Shown: positions 43,126 to 52,455, counted from the stretch's first letter. The stretch: 64,000 nt of DNA from Nocardioides nitrophenolicus (GCF_016907515.1 NZ_JAFBBY010000001.1:5146001-5210000); one strand, 5' to 3'. Numbers and translations are program-made. The notes: generated from the sequence alone by a model not told the origin.

Positions 43126-44697
43126 CTAGGGAGGGCCGGGGTTGCCGACGGTGACGGTGACCACGTGGTCGGGCAGTCCGGGGGAGCTGACGGTGACGGT
43201 CGCGGTCTCCGTGCCGGTGCCGGTGAGCTCGAGGGCGACCGGCTGCGGCTGCCAGCTCGCCGGCGTCAAGGTGAGCTCGGTCCGGCCCAGGCTCGCCAGC
43301 GTGCCGCTGTAGCTGAGCGTCACCGGGACGTCGGCGCCCGGCTGCCACAGCAGGCCGACGCCGAGGGTGAAGGAGGGCGTGTCGGCGTCCAGGGTGAGCT
43401 CGGTCAGCGGCTGGCCGCCCGAGATGACGCTGAGGGCCTGGACGTCGTCGTCGGTGACGGTGGCCGTGACGGTCACCTGCTGCGTGCCGAGGGTCGCGGT
43501 GATCAGCACGGTCTCGTCGGCCACGTCGGCGTCGCCGACGCCCGCCACCTGCACGGGCGCGGAGGTCTGGCCGGCGGGGATCATGACCGGCGCCGGCACC
43601 GATGCCGCGCCGGGGTCGGCGGAGGCGAGCTCGACCACGACCGGGACGGGTGCCGGGGCGCTGAGCTCGACCACGAAGGTGGCGGTGCCGCCCTCGACCA
43701 CGGTGAGGGCGGGGGTGGAGACGCCGAGGGCCGGCGGGAGCGGCGGGCCTTCGGGCGTCGCGGTGACGGTGGCACCGGCGGGCCCGTAGCCGACCCGGAC
43801 GATGGTGGACCGCGCGCTCACCCGGAACAGGTAGGCGGCGTCGTTGGTCAGCCCGGTGACGACGTACGAGAGGTCGTCGGTCTCGCCGGACACCGACCAG
43901 GTCGCACCGTCGTCGGCGCTCTGCTCGACGCGGTAGAGCCCGGCGGGCGTCTCGCCCGGGCCGCCGCCGGGCGGGGCCGACCAGGTCAGCGCTACCTGGG
44001 CGTCGCCGGGCGTGGCACTCAGTCCGGTCGGCGCGCCTGGCGGCGTGCGGACGGTGTAGGGCCCGGTGCCGGCGAGGTCGCCGTACCCCGCGGCGTTGTG
44101 GGCGCGCACCCGCAGCCAGTACCGGGCGCCGGGGACCAGGCCGGAGAGCAGGACCGGGCTCGCGGCCGTGCCGGCGCGCGCGGTGGTCACGGCGAGTGCC
44201 CAGGTGGTGCCGTTCGTGGAGGTCTCCACCCGGTACGCGTCGATGGCGGCGCCGTTGCTCGCGGGCGCCTTCCAGTAGAGGCCGAGCGCGGAGGCGTAGC
44301 TGTCCGCCTCGGGGGCGCCGGGTGCGTCGGGCACCGTCCGCGGGGTCACCTCGACTCCGGCGCTGGGCTTCCCCCACCGGGCCTTGCCGAGCGCTCGCAC
44401 CCGGAACTCGTACGACGTGCCGTTGTCCAGCCCGTGGGCGCGCCAGACGAGCCGCTTCGCCCCGACCGTGGCGACGGTCGTCCAGCCGGCGTCGTCGCGG
44501 CGCTGCACGCCGTACCGCCGGATCGCCGAGCCGCGCCGCGGCGCCTTCCAGGTCAGGGTCGCCGTGCCGTCGCCGGCGCTCGCGGCGACCGCGCGCGGTG
44601 GGGAGGGCCGCGGGACCGCCTCGGCCGGGGTGGCGCCGACCAGCGCGGCGCCAGTGAGGAGCACGAGCAGGGCCAGGAGCCGGGGGAGCATGGTCAT
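43126..44697 (-). CDS. Secreted fibronectin type III repeat protein
   Basis: A 523-residue secreted protein. The signal peptide spans about residues 1-27 (MLPRLLALLVLLTGAALVGATPAEA). Three FnIII domains follow (about 30-120, 125-215, 220-315), recognisable by PPRAVAASAGDGTATLTWKAP, GTSYEFRVRA and PGAPTGLSATPGDAQVALTWSAP. A Calx-beta-like segment comes next (VVEGGTATFVVELS, about 330-425), then a beta-rich C-terminus. No enzyme domain and no sortase motif. Probably adhesive or structural at the cell surface. Confidence 0.85.
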   Translation of the reverse strand: MTMLPRLLALLVLLTGAALVGATPAEAVPRPSPPRAVAASAGDGTATLTWKAPRRGSAIRRYGVQRRDDAGWTTVATVGAKRLVWRAHGLDNGTSYEFRVRALGKARWGKPSAGVEVTPRTVPDAPGAPEADSYASALGLYWKAPASNGAAIDAYRVETSTNGTTWALAVTTARAGTAASPVLLSGLVPGARYWLRVRAHNAAGYGDLAGTGPYTVRTPPGAPTGLSATPGDAQVALTWSAPPGGGPGETPAGLYRVEQSADDGATWSVSGETDDLSYVVTGLTNDAAYLFRVSARSTIVRVGYGPAGATVTATPEGPPLPPALGVSTPALTVVEGGTATFVVELSAPAPVPVVVELASADPGAASVPAPVMIPAGQTSAPVQVAGVGDADVADETVLITATLGTQQVTVTATVTDDDVQALSVISGGQPLTELTLDADTPSFTLGVGLLWQPGADVPVTLSYSGTLASLGRTELTLTPASWQPQPVALELTGTGTETATVTVSSPGLPDHVVTVTVGNPGPP

Positions 44698-44745
44698 CGG
44701 GGGTCCTCCTTCGGGCGGGACGCTACTCCCTGCGCCGCCGCGGGC

Positions 44746-46185
44746 TCAGGCCCCGGTGTAGGACATGACGTGCTTGATCCGGGTGTAGTCCTCCAGCCCG
44801 TACATCGACAGGTCCTTGCCGTACCCGGAGTGCTTGAAGCCGCCGTGCGGCATCTCCGAGACGAACGGGATGTGGGTGTTGATCCACACCACGCCGAAGT
44901 CGAGCCGCTTCGACATCCGCATCGCGCGGGCGTGGTCGGTGGTCCACACCGAGGAGGACAGGCCGTACTGGACGTCGTTGGCGAAGCGCACCGCCTCGGC
45001 CTCGTCGGAGAAGCGCTGCACGGTGATGACCGGCCCGAAGATCTCCTGCTGGATCACCTCGTCGTCCTGGCGCAGGCCGGAGACGACGGTGGCGTCGTAG
45101 TAGTAGCCGCCCTCGCCGCCCGCGACTGTCGGCCGGGTGCCGCCGGCCTCGAGCCGCGCGTGGTCGGGGAGTCGGTCGACCATCCCGGCGACCCGGGCCA
45201 GCTGGTCGGGGTTGTTGAGGGCGCCGTACGCCGTCTCGGGGTCGTCGGGCAGTCCGGTCCGGGTGGCGCGGGCCTGCTCGGCGAGCGCGGCGACCAGCTC
45301 GTCGTGGATGCCCGGCCCCGCGAGGACCCGGGTGGCCGCGGTGCAGTCCTGCCCGGCGTTGAAGTAGCCGGCACCCGCGATGGCGGTGGCGGCCGCCTCG
45401 ATGTCGGCGTCGTCGAAGACCACGACCGGCGCCTTGCCGCCGAGCTCGAGGTGGACCCGCTTGAGGTCGGTGGCGGCCGAGGCCGCGACCTCCATGCCGG
45501 CCCGCACCGAGCCGGTGATCGCGACCAGCTGGGGCGTCGGGTGCTCGACCAGCGCGCGCCCGGTGGTGCGGTCGCCGCAGACGACGTTGAGCACGCCGGC
45601 CGGCAGGAACTCGGCGGCGACCTCGGCGAGCAGGACCGTGCTGGCCGGCGTGGTGTCGCTCGGCTTGAGCACGATCGTGTTGCCCGCGGCCAGCGCCGGC
45701 GCGATCTTCCAGATCGCCATCATCAACGGGTAGTTCCACGGCGTCACCTGGCCCACCACGCCGATCGGCTCGCGGCGGACCCAGGAGGTGTGGTCCTTGA
45801 GGTACTCGCCGGCACTGCGCCCCTCCAGCACCCGGGCCGCGCCCGCGAAGAACCGGAACTCGTCGACGCTGGGCGGCAGCTCCTCGTCGGCGGTCAGGCC
45901 GACGGGCTTGCCGGTGTTCTCGCACTCCACGCGGACGAACTCGTCGGCGCGGTCCTCGATCGCCTGCGCGATGCGGAGCAGCGCCTCCTGGCGCTCCTTC
46001 GGGGTGGTCTCGCCCCAGGTCTCGAAGGCGCGCTCGGCGGCCCGCATCGCGCGGTCGACGTCCTCGGAGGCGCTGGCGGGCGCGGTGGCGTACGCCCGGC
46101 CGGTCGCGGGGTTGACGATGTCGTAGGTGGCTCCGGAGGCGGCGTCGACACACGCGCCGTCGATGAAGTTGCGCAGGGCGGTCAT
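44746..46185 (-). CDS. Gamma-aminobutyraldehyde dehydrogenase
   Basis: A 479-residue NAD(P)-dependent aldehyde dehydrogenase. It has TPWNYPLMM, KPSDTTPAST, ELGGKAPVVV (catalytic Glu), NAGQDCTAATR (nucleophilic Cys) and EIFGPVITVQRF. Sequence features match the PatD/Prr group acting on 4-aminobutanal. It is divergent from an aminotransferase, near PotABCD and an Lrp regulator, so it belongs to putrescine breakdown to GABA. ATG 46185 was preferred over upstream in-frame ATGs, which run into the shared promoter region. Confidence 0.88.
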   Translation of the reverse strand: MTALRNFIDGACVDAASGATYDIVNPATGRAYATAPASASEDVDRAMRAAERAFETWGETTPKERQEALLRIAQAIEDRADEFVRVECENTGKPVGLTADEELPPSVDEFRFFAGAARVLEGRSAGEYLKDHTSWVRREPIGVVGQVTPWNYPLMMAIWKIAPALAAGNTIVLKPSDTTPASTVLLAEVAAEFLPAGVLNVVCGDRTTGRALVEHPTPQLVAITGSVRAGMEVAASAATDLKRVHLELGGKAPVVVFDDADIEAAATAIAGAGYFNAGQDCTAATRVLAGPGIHDELVAALAEQARATRTGLPDDPETAYGALNNPDQLARVAGMVDRLPDHARLEAGGTRPTVAGGEGGYYYDATVVSGLRQDDEVIQQEIFGPVITVQRFSDEAEAVRFANDVQYGLSSSVWTTDHARAMRMSKRLDFGVVWINTHIPFVSEMPHGGFKHSGYGKDLSMYGLEDYTRIKHVMSYTGA

Positions 46186-46230
46186 GGGTGGCGAGCGTAG
46201 CCAGCAAGTCCGTCGCAAGGAAGCCCGGCG

Positions 46231-46247
46231 GCAACGAAATCCGTTGC
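46231..46247. promoter_or_regulatory. Inverted repeat in polyamine divergent promoter (candidate Lrp site)
   Basis: GCAACG-AAATC-CGTTGC is a perfect 6-5-6 palindrome between the dehydrogenase and the aminotransferase. A closely related sequence lies between potD and the Lrp gene (51823), and CGTTGCGGAT recurs at 52419. The Lrp-type regulator at 51882 is the candidate binder. Confidence 0.5.
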
Positions 46248-46309
46248 GGATCTCCCGAACCGCCACTGATTCACTTGCCGTTTCCGGACTGGAGCGCCAA
46301 GATGGTCGG

Positions 46310-47704
46310 GTGGTAGACACAACGGCGCACGACGCCCTCCAGAAGTCCGCGCGGGATCACCTGTGGATGCACTTCACCCGCATGTCGTCGTACGACACGG
46401 CCGACGTGCCCATCATCGTGCGCGGCGACGGCCCGTACGTCTGGGACGCCCAGGGCCGCAAGTACCTCGACGCCCTCGGCGGGCTGTTCGTCAGCCAGCT
46501 CGGCCACGGCCGCACCGACCTCGCCGAGGTCGCGGCGAAGCAGGCCGGCGAGCTGGCCTTCTTCCCCCTGTGGTCCTACGCCCACCCGACCGCGATCGAG
46601 CTCGCCGCGAAGATCGCGGGCTACGCGCCCGGCGACCTCAACCGGGTGTTCTTCACCTCGGGCGGCGGTGAGGCGGTCGAGTCCGCCTGGAAGCTCGCCA
46701 AGAACTACTTCAAGCTGGTCGGCAAGCCCGGCAAGCACAAGGTGATCAGCCGGGCGATCGCCTACCACGGCACCACCCAGGGCGCGCTCTCGATCACCGG
46801 CCTGCCCGGCCTCAAGGCCCCCTTCGAGCCACTGGTGCCCTCGACCTTCCGGGTCCCGAACACCAACGCCTACCGGGCCTCCGAGATCACCGGCGGCTTC
46901 CTCGACGGGTCCGACCCCGAGGCGTTCGGCCGCTGGGCCGCCGACCAGATCGCGGTGGCGATCGAGAACGAGGGCGCCGACACCGTCGCCGCGGTCTTCC
47001 TCGAGCCGGTGCAGAACGCCGGCGGCTGCTTCCCGCCCCCGCCGGGCTACTTCCAGCGGGTGCGCGAGATCTGCGACCGCTACGACGTGCTCCTGGTGTC
47101 CGACGAGGTGATCTGTGCCTACGGCCGGCTGGGCCACATGTTCGGCGCCGAGCGCTACGGCTACCAGCCCGACATCATCACCTCGGCCAAGGGCCTGACC
47201 TCCGGCTACTCGCCGCTGGGCGCGATGATCGCCAGTGACCGGGTCTACGAGCCCTTCGCCCACGGCACCGAGAGCTTCCTCCACGGCTACACCTTCGGTG
47301 GGCACCCGGTCTCGACGGCGGTCGCGCTGAAGAACATGGAGATCTTCGAGGACGAGAAGATCAACGAGGGGGTCCGCGAGCGCGAGGGCGCCTTCCGCGG
47401 CACCCTGGAGAAGCTGCTCGACCTGCCCATCGTCGGCGACGTGCGCGGCGACGGCTTCTTCTACGGCATCGAGCTGGTGAAGGACAAGGCCACCAAGGAG
47501 ACCTTCGACGAGGACGAGTCGGAGCGGCTGCTGCGCGGCTTCCTGTCCAAGGCCCTCTACGACGCCGGGCTCTACTGCCGCGCCGACGACCGCGGCGACC
47601 CGGTCATCCAGCTCTCGCCGCCGCTGATCTGCGGCCAGGAGCACTTCGACGAGATGGAGCAGAAGCTCCGTTCGGTCCTCACCGAGGCGGCGGGGCTGCT
47701 GTAG
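46310..47704 (+). CDS. Class III aminotransferase, putrescine/diamine-type
   Basis: A 464-residue PLP-dependent class III (omega) aminotransferase. Visible are GLFVSQLGHGRTDLAE, FTSGGGEAVESAWKLA, YHGTTQGALS, SDEVICAYGRLG (PLP Asp) and SAKGLTSGYSPLGA with the Schiff-base Lys. It likely moves the amino group of putrescine or another diamine to pyruvate or 2-oxoglutarate, giving 4-aminobutanal for the divergent dehydrogenase. GTG 46310 fits a leaderless promoter, TTGCCG (46275) 17 bases from CAAGAT (46298), six bases before the GTG. Confidence 0.88.
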   Translation: MVDTTAHDALQKSARDHLWMHFTRMSSYDTADVPIIVRGDGPYVWDAQGRKYLDALGGLFVSQLGHGRTDLAEVAAKQAGELAFFPLWSYAHPTAIELAAKIAGYAPGDLNRVFFTSGGGEAVESAWKLAKNYFKLVGKPGKHKVISRAIAYHGTTQGALSITGLPGLKAPFEPLVPSTFRVPNTNAYRASEITGGFLDGSDPEAFGRWAADQIAVAIENEGADTVAAVFLEPVQNAGGCFPPPPGYFQRVREICDRYDVLLVSDEVICAYGRLGHMFGAERYGYQPDIITSAKGLTSGYSPLGAMIASDRVYEPFAHGTESFLHGYTFGGHPVSTAVALKNMEIFEDEKINEGVREREGAFRGTLEKLLDLPIVGDVRGDGFFYGIELVKDKATKETFDEDESERLLRGFLSKALYDAGLYCRADDRGDPVIQLSPPLICGQEHFDEMEQKLRSVLTEAAGLL

Positions 47705-47736
47705 CAACGGGGACGCAGCGCAGCATCGCCACCAGC

Positions 47737-47777
47737 AAGCGGCGGTCCGGGGTCGTGGGGACCCGGGACCGCCGCTT
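47737..47777. terminator. Bidirectional terminator hairpin between convergent genes
   Basis: AAGCGGCGGTCC and GGACCGCCGCTT form a perfect 12-bp stem with a 17-base loop, 32 bases after the aminotransferase stop and 9 bases before the potC stop. The A/T ends of the arms give short U-like tracts on both strands. Confidence 0.75.
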
Positions 47778-47786
47778 CGTCGTGTG

Positions 47787-48605
47787 CTACGCCGCGGGTG
47801 CCCGCCTGCGGGTCGCGAGCATGTTCGAGACCACGATCAGCAGCGAGACCAGGAACATCACGGTCCCGACCACGTTGACCTGCATCGGGATGCCGCGCTG
47901 CGAGACGCCCCAGACGAACATCGGGAAGGTGACCGTCTGGCCGGCGTTGAGGTTGGTGATGATGAAGTCGTCGAAGGACAGCGAGAAGCTCAGCAGCGCG
48001 GCGGCCGCGATGCCGGGGAAGACGAGCGGGAAGGTCACCCGCCAGAAGGTCGTCCACTCGCTCGCGTAGAGGTCCATCGCGGCCTGCTCGAGGTTCTCGT
48101 CGAGCCCGGACAGGCGGGCCTTGACGGTCACGATGACGAAGGACAGGCAGAACATCACGTGGGCGATGAAGATCGTCACGAAGCCGAGCCGGCCGCCGAA
48201 GCCGCCGGCGACGAACAGCGCGAGCAGCGAGGAGCCCATCACGATCTCGGGCGAGGCCATCGGCAGGAAGATCACGGTGTTGGCCACCGAGCGGCCGACG
48301 AAGTCGTGCCGGACGAGGGCGAACGCCGCGAGGCTGCCGATCAGGGTGGCGACGATGGTCGCGAGCAGGCCGATCTCGATGCTGCGTACGACGGCCTCGC
48401 ACATGCCGTCGGGGCGGCACGGGTTGGCCCAGTTGCTCCAGGTGAAGTCGCGGAAGGCGTACACATTGCGGGACTTGCTGTTGTCGTTGAAGCTCATCAG
48501 CATCACGACGGCGATCGGCACGAACATGTAGACCAGGACCAGGAGCCCGGCGGCCAGCACCAGGTGCTCGCCGACCCACCGTCCGGCCCGCTGCAGCCCG
48601 CTCAT
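47787..48605 (-). CDS. potC: Polyamine ABC transporter permease (PotC-like)
   Basis: A 272-residue six-helix permease of the spermidine/putrescine importer family. N-terminal segment LAAGLLVLVYMFVPIAVVMLMSFND, the EAA-type coupling loop (LEQAAMDLYASEWTTFWRVTFPLVFPG) and SFSLSFDDFIITNL are typical of PotC. It ends the operon potD-potA-potB-potC; its ATG overlaps the potB stop. Confidence 0.92.
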   Translation of the reverse strand: MSGLQRAGRWVGEHLVLAAGLLVLVYMFVPIAVVMLMSFNDNSKSRNVYAFRDFTWSNWANPCRPDGMCEAVVRSIEIGLLATIVATLIGSLAAFALVRHDFVGRSVANTVIFLPMASPEIVMGSSLLALFVAGGFGGRLGFVTIFIAHVMFCLSFVIVTVKARLSGLDENLEQAAMDLYASEWTTFWRVTFPLVFPGIAAAALLSFSLSFDDFIITNLNAGQTVTFPMFVWGVSQRGIPMQVNVVGTVMFLVSLLIVVSNMLATRRRAPAA

Positions 48606-49450
48606 ACCAGGTCCTCCGTTCCCGCGGTGCGGATGTAGACCATGACCATCGCGACGATGATGGCCATCAGGATCACCGACAGGGCGCCGGCCGTGGCGTA
48701 GTCGCCGGTGCTGGTGAACAGGTTCTGGATGACGTTGCCGACCATGCGCTGGTTGGGACTGCCGAGCAGCGCGGCGTTGATGTAGTCGCCCGCGGCCGGG
48801 ATGAAGGTCAGCAGGGTGCCCGCCACGACCCCGGGCTTCGACAGCGGCAGGGTCACCTTGAGGAAGCCGCGGGCGGGGGAGGCGTAGAGGTCGCTGGCGG
48901 CCTCGACCAGCCGGCCGTCGATCTTCTCCAGGCTGGCGTAGAGCGGCAGCACCATGAACGGCAGGAAGTTGTAGACCAGGCCGGCGATCACCGCGACCGG
49001 CGTGGCCAGCAGCCGGCCGTCGTCGCCGAGGAGGTGCAGGAACTGCAGGGTGTTCACCACGAAGCCGTCGTCGGCGAGGATCAGCTTCCACGACAGGGTG
49101 CGCACCAGGAAGCTGGTGAAGAAGGGCGCGATCACCAGCACCAGCAGGAGATTGCGCCACCGGCCCGCCTTGAACGCGATCGCGTAGGCCAGCACGTAGC
49201 CGAGCACCAGGCAGATCGCGGTGGCCACGCCGGCGTACCAGAGCGAGCGGAGCAGCGGCTCCCAGAACTGGTCGAGCGCGTCGACGAAGTTCGCGATCCG
49301 GTAGTCGACGCTGTAGCCGGTGAGGACCGAGCCCTTCGGGTCGAACAGGCTGGTCGCGAGCAGCGAGTAGAAGGGGATGACGAAGAACAGCCCGAGCCAC
49401 AGCGTGGCGGGCAGCATCAGCCAGTAGCCGGTGAAGCGGCCCCTGCGCAT
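48602..49450 (-). CDS. potB: Polyamine ABC transporter permease (PotB-like)
   Basis: A 282-residue membrane subunit. MLPATLWLGLFFVIPFYSLLATSLFD at the start and the coupling loop VEAASDLYASPARGFLKVTLPLSKPG are PotB-like. It pairs with PotC to form the channel. ATG 49450 overlaps the potA stop (ATGA). Confidence 0.92.
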   Translation of the reverse strand: MRRGRFTGYWLMLPATLWLGLFFVIPFYSLLATSLFDPKGSVLTGYSVDYRIANFVDALDQFWEPLLRSLWYAGVATAICLVLGYVLAYAIAFKAGRWRNLLLVLVIAPFFTSFLVRTLSWKLILADDGFVVNTLQFLHLLGDDGRLLATPVAVIAGLVYNFLPFMVLPLYASLEKIDGRLVEAASDLYASPARGFLKVTLPLSKPGVVAGTLLTFIPAAGDYINAALLGSPNQRMVGNVIQNLFTSTGDYATAGALSVILMAIIVAMVMVYIRTAGTEDLV

Positions 49451-50583
49451 CAGGACTCCTCGATGACGCCGGCGTTCACGTCCTGGCTGGCGGGCAGCAG
49501 GAAGGCGAACTCGGGCCGCCACGAGACGTCGACCTTGGTGCCCTTGTCGAGGACCGCGCGGCGGCCGGTGTTCTGCTCGAAGGACATCAGCTCCTGTCCC
49601 CAGGGCATCCGGACCAGGTACTGCGTGCTCACGCCGACGAAGCTGACGTCGGTGATGATGCCGCCGCTCATGTGGTTGCCGGGTGCGTCGATCGGCTCGC
49701 CGGCGGGCGCGATGAGCACCTTCTCGGGCCGGATGCCGACCCAGCCGTCGCCGCTGCGGGTGTGGGCCCGGTCGGCGGGGATGGAGACCTGGGTGCCGTG
49801 CATGTCGACCCGGACGACGTCGTCGGCCGCGCTCGCGACGCTGCCGGGGATCAGGTTGGACTGGCCGAGGAAGTTCGCGACGAAGGTGGTGCGTGGGTTC
49901 TCGTACAGCTCGGCGGGGGAGCCCATCTGCTCGATGATCCCGCCGTTCATCACGGCGATGGTGTCGGCCATCGTCATCGCCTCCTCCTGGTCGTGCGTGA
50001 CGTGCACGAAGGTGAGGCCGACCTCGGTCTGGATCCGCTTGAGCTCGATCTGCATGGAGCGGCGCAGCTTGAGGTCGAGGGCACCGAGCGGCTCGTCGAG
50101 CAGCAGCACCTCCGGCCGGTTGATCAGCGCGCGGGCCAGCGCGACGCGCTGCTGCTGGCCACCGGACATCTGCGGCGGCTTCTTGCGGGCCTGGGACTCG
50201 AGCTCGACCAGCGCCAGCATCTCCTTGACCTGGCTGTCGACGTCCTTGATCTTGCGGCGGCGCAGGCCGAAGGCGACGTTCTCGTGGATGTCGAGGTGCG
50301 GGAAGAGCGCGTAGTTCTGGAAGACGGTGTTGACCGGCCGCCGGTAGGGCTTCTCGTAGGTGATCTCGTCCTCGCCGAGGTGGATCGTGCCCGAGGTCGG
50401 CACCTCGAGACCGGCGACCATCCGCAGCGTCGTCGTCTTGCCGCACCCGGAGGGCCCGAGCAGGGCGAAGAAGCTGCCCGCGGGGACCTCGAGGTCGAGC
50501 GAGCGTACGGCCGTGAAGGTCGCGAACTCCTTGGTGAGCGCGGTGAGCCGGAGACTCCGGCCGCTGTCAGCCGCCAATGACAT
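49450..50583 (-). CDS. potA: Polyamine ABC transporter ATP-binding protein
   Basis: A 377-residue ATPase with Walker A LGPSGCGKTT, Q loop QNYALFPHLD, signature MSGGQQQRVALARAL, Walker B LLLDEPLGALD and switch His in VTHDQEEA. A C-terminal TOBE-type regulatory domain spans about residues 250-370. It energises PotBC. The start overlaps the 3' end of potD by 17 bases. Confidence 0.95.
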   Translation of the reverse strand: MSLAADSGRSLRLTALTKEFATFTAVRSLDLEVPAGSFFALLGPSGCGKTTTLRMVAGLEVPTSGTIHLGEDEITYEKPYRRPVNTVFQNYALFPHLDIHENVAFGLRRRKIKDVDSQVKEMLALVELESQARKKPPQMSGGQQQRVALARALINRPEVLLLDEPLGALDLKLRRSMQIELKRIQTEVGLTFVHVTHDQEEAMTMADTIAVMNGGIIEQMGSPAELYENPRTTFVANFLGQSNLIPGSVASAADDVVRVDMHGTQVSIPADRAHTRSGDGWVGIRPEKVLIAPAGEPIDAPGNHMSGGIITDVSFVGVSTQYLVRMPWGQELMSFEQNTGRRAVLDKGTKVDVSWRPEFAFLLPASQDVNAGVIEES

Positions 50584-51733
50584 CGGCGAAATCTCCTTCG
50601 TAGGCGCGGATCTGGAACTCCTCGAGGGCCATGAACGAGTGCATCGTCTTGAGCGACTCGGCGGACGGGAAGATCAGCTGGTTGTCGACGAGGCTGGGAT
50701 CGACCTTCTCCATCGCCTCCTGGGCACCCTTGACCGGGCAGATGTACCAGACGTACGCCGCGAGCTTCGCGGCCACCTCCGGGTCGTAGTAGTAGTTGAT
50801 CCACTCCTCGGCGTTGCCCTGATGGGTCGCGAGGTTGGGGATCAGCATGTTGTCGGACCAGATCATCTGGCCCTCCTCGGGCGAGACGAACACCAGGTTC
50901 TCGTCCTCGGCGGCCGCGACGTCGCCGGACCAGGCCTCGCAGGCCAGGATGTTCCCGGCGGACAGGTCCTGGATGTAGTCGTTGCCGGTGAACGCCCGGA
51001 CCTGCCCGTCGTTGCGGGCCTTGCGCAGCCGGTCGATGGCGTTGTCCCAGTCGTCCTGGTCGAAGTCCGCCGGGTCGGCGCCCTCGGTCAGCATGATCAG
51101 GCCCATGGTGTCGCGCATCTCGGTGAGCAGCGAGATCCGGCCGCGCAGGTCGGAGCGGGTGAGCAGCTCCTCGAAGGAGCGCACCTCCTTGACCTTCGAC
51201 TTGTTGTAGGCGATGCCGGTCAGTCCGCTCTGCCACGGCGCGGAGTAGGTGCGCTCGGGGTCCCAGCCGACGCCCTGCAGGGAGTCGATCAGGTTGGCGT
51301 GCAGGTTCGGCACCTTGCTCTTGTCGAGCGGCTGGATCCAGCCCACCTGGATCATCCGGGCCGCCATCCAGTCGGTCAGCATGAACAGGTCGCGCTTGGA
51401 CGACTGGCACGAGCCGAGCTGGTTGACCACCTTGGCGAAGAACTCGAGGTTGTCGTTGACGTCGGCGGTGTAGCTCACCTGGATGCCGGTGCGCTTCTCG
51501 AACTCGGTGAGCGTCGAGACGTAGTCGCCGTCGTCCTCGTCGATGTAGCCGGGCCAGTTCGACACGACCAGTCGCTTGTTGGACGACGACAGGTCGGGGG
51601 CCCGGCAGGTCGCCGGATCCTGCTTGCGGTCGGGGGTGCCGAACAGCGGCAGTACGCCGAGACTGGCGCCCCCGAGCAGGATCCCGGCGCCCCCGCGGAG
51701 CGCGGACCTGCGACTCAGGCGGGCATTGACCAC
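50567..51733 (-). CDS. potD: Polyamine-binding protein, Tat-exported (PotD-like)
   Basis: A 388-residue extracytoplasmic solute-binding protein. The N-terminus has a twin-arginine signal (SRRSALRGGAG followed by a hydrophobic stretch) and no lipobox Cys. The mature part shows LVVSNWPGYIDED, FEKRTGIQVSYT, VPNLHANL, YSAPWQSGLTGIAYN and EEWINYYYDPEVAAKLAAYVWYICPV, typical of PotD/PotF. It is the first gene of the pot operon and divergent from the Lrp regulator. A GCAACG-type motif lies in between. Confidence 0.92.
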   Translation of the reverse strand: MVNARLSRRSALRGGAGILLGGASLGVLPLFGTPDRKQDPATCRAPDLSSSNKRLVVSNWPGYIDEDDGDYVSTLTEFEKRTGIQVSYTADVNDNLEFFAKVVNQLGSCQSSKRDLFMLTDWMAARMIQVGWIQPLDKSKVPNLHANLIDSLQGVGWDPERTYSAPWQSGLTGIAYNKSKVKEVRSFEELLTRSDLRGRISLLTEMRDTMGLIMLTEGADPADFDQDDWDNAIDRLRKARNDGQVRAFTGNDYIQDLSAGNILACEAWSGDVAAAEDENLVFVSPEEGQMIWSDNMLIPNLATHQGNAEEWINYYYDPEVAAKLAAYVWYICPVKGAQEAMEKVDPSLVDNQLIFPSAESLKTMHSFMALEEFQIRAYEGDFADVIGG

Positions 51734-51822
51734 CGACGTGCACCTCCCCAGATTCAGAACGTGCCGATCGTGACATGACCCGGATCACATGACAAGCGAT
51801 TCCGAAGCCGATTCACGAGATT

Positions 51823-51839
51823 GCAACGGATTCCGTACC
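51823..51839. promoter_or_regulatory. Candidate Lrp-family site between potD and lrp-type gene
   Basis: GCAACG-GATTC-CGTACC shares the left half and spacing of the palindrome at 46231-46247, with two mismatches in the right arm. It lies 90 bases before potD's start and 43 bases before the regulator's GTG. Confidence 0.45.
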
Positions 51840-51881
51840 TGGCTGTTGCATGGCGGGGGTCGACCCTGTGAGGATCGGCGG

Positions 51882-52346
51882 GTGTCCAAGCCCAAGTCGC
51901 CGCCCCTCGATGACGTCTCCAAGGCCATCATCGCCGAGCTCCAGGAGGACGGCCGCCGCTCGTACGCCGCCATCGGCAAGGCGGTCGGCCTCTCCGAGGC
52001 CGCGGTGCGCCAGCGGGTCCAGCGGCTCGTCGATGGCGGCGTGATGCAGGTCGTCGCGGTCACCGATCCCACCGAGATCGGCTTCGCCCGCCAGGCGATG
52101 ATCGGGATCCGTGCCACCGGCGAGCTCGAGCCGATCGCCGACGCCCTGGCCGCGATCGACGAGATCGACTACGTCGTGATCACGGCCGGTTCCTTCGACC
52201 TGCTCGCCGAGGTGGTCTGCGAGAGCGACGACCACCTGCTCCAGCTGATCTCCCGTGGCATCCGCACCATCCCCGGCGTGCTGAGCACCGAGACCCTGCT
52301 CTACCTCAAGCTGCGCAAGCAGACCTACTCGTGGGGCGTGCGCTGA
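51882..52346 (+). CDS. Lrp/AsnC family transcriptional regulator
   Basis: A 154-residue Lrp/AsnC protein: N-terminal winged helix (LDDVSKAIIAELQEDGRRSYAAIGKAVGLSEAAVRQRVQRLVDGGVM) and a C-terminal RAM/ACT-like domain (GIRATGELEPIADAL, YVVITAGSFDLLAEVVC). GTG 51882 is chosen over ATG 51789 because the conserved protein begins there and GAGGAT lies six bases upstream with TTGCAT 18 bases before that. It probably controls the divergent pot operon and perhaps the dehydrogenase/aminotransferase pair and the BCCT gene, which carry related motifs. Confidence 0.88.
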   Translation: MSKPKSPPLDDVSKAIIAELQEDGRRSYAAIGKAVGLSEAAVRQRVQRLVDGGVMQVVAVTDPTEIGFARQAMIGIRATGELEPIADALAAIDEIDYVVITAGSFDLLAEVVCESDDHLLQLISRGIRTIPGVLSTETLLYLKLRKQTYSWGVR

Positions 52347-52400
52347 GCCGGATCCGGTCGCCCAACTGCTTGACGCGAGCCGGGGCACCGGCGCATGGTA

Positions 52401-52436
52401 GTTGCGCTATCTGAAGTGCGTTGCGGATAGCGCAAC
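52401..52436. promoter_or_regulatory. Long inverted repeat upstream of BCCT transporter gene
   Basis: GTTGCGCTATC, 14-base spacer, GATAGCGCAAC: perfect 11-bp arms, ending 19 bases before ATG 52456. The spacer contains another GCGTTGCG, so TTGCG/CGCAA half sites recur. It may be bound by the adjacent Lrp-type regulator or by the betaine-cluster regulators. Confidence 0.6.
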
Positions 52437-52455
52437 TGTTGCCTCGCGGGAGGAC

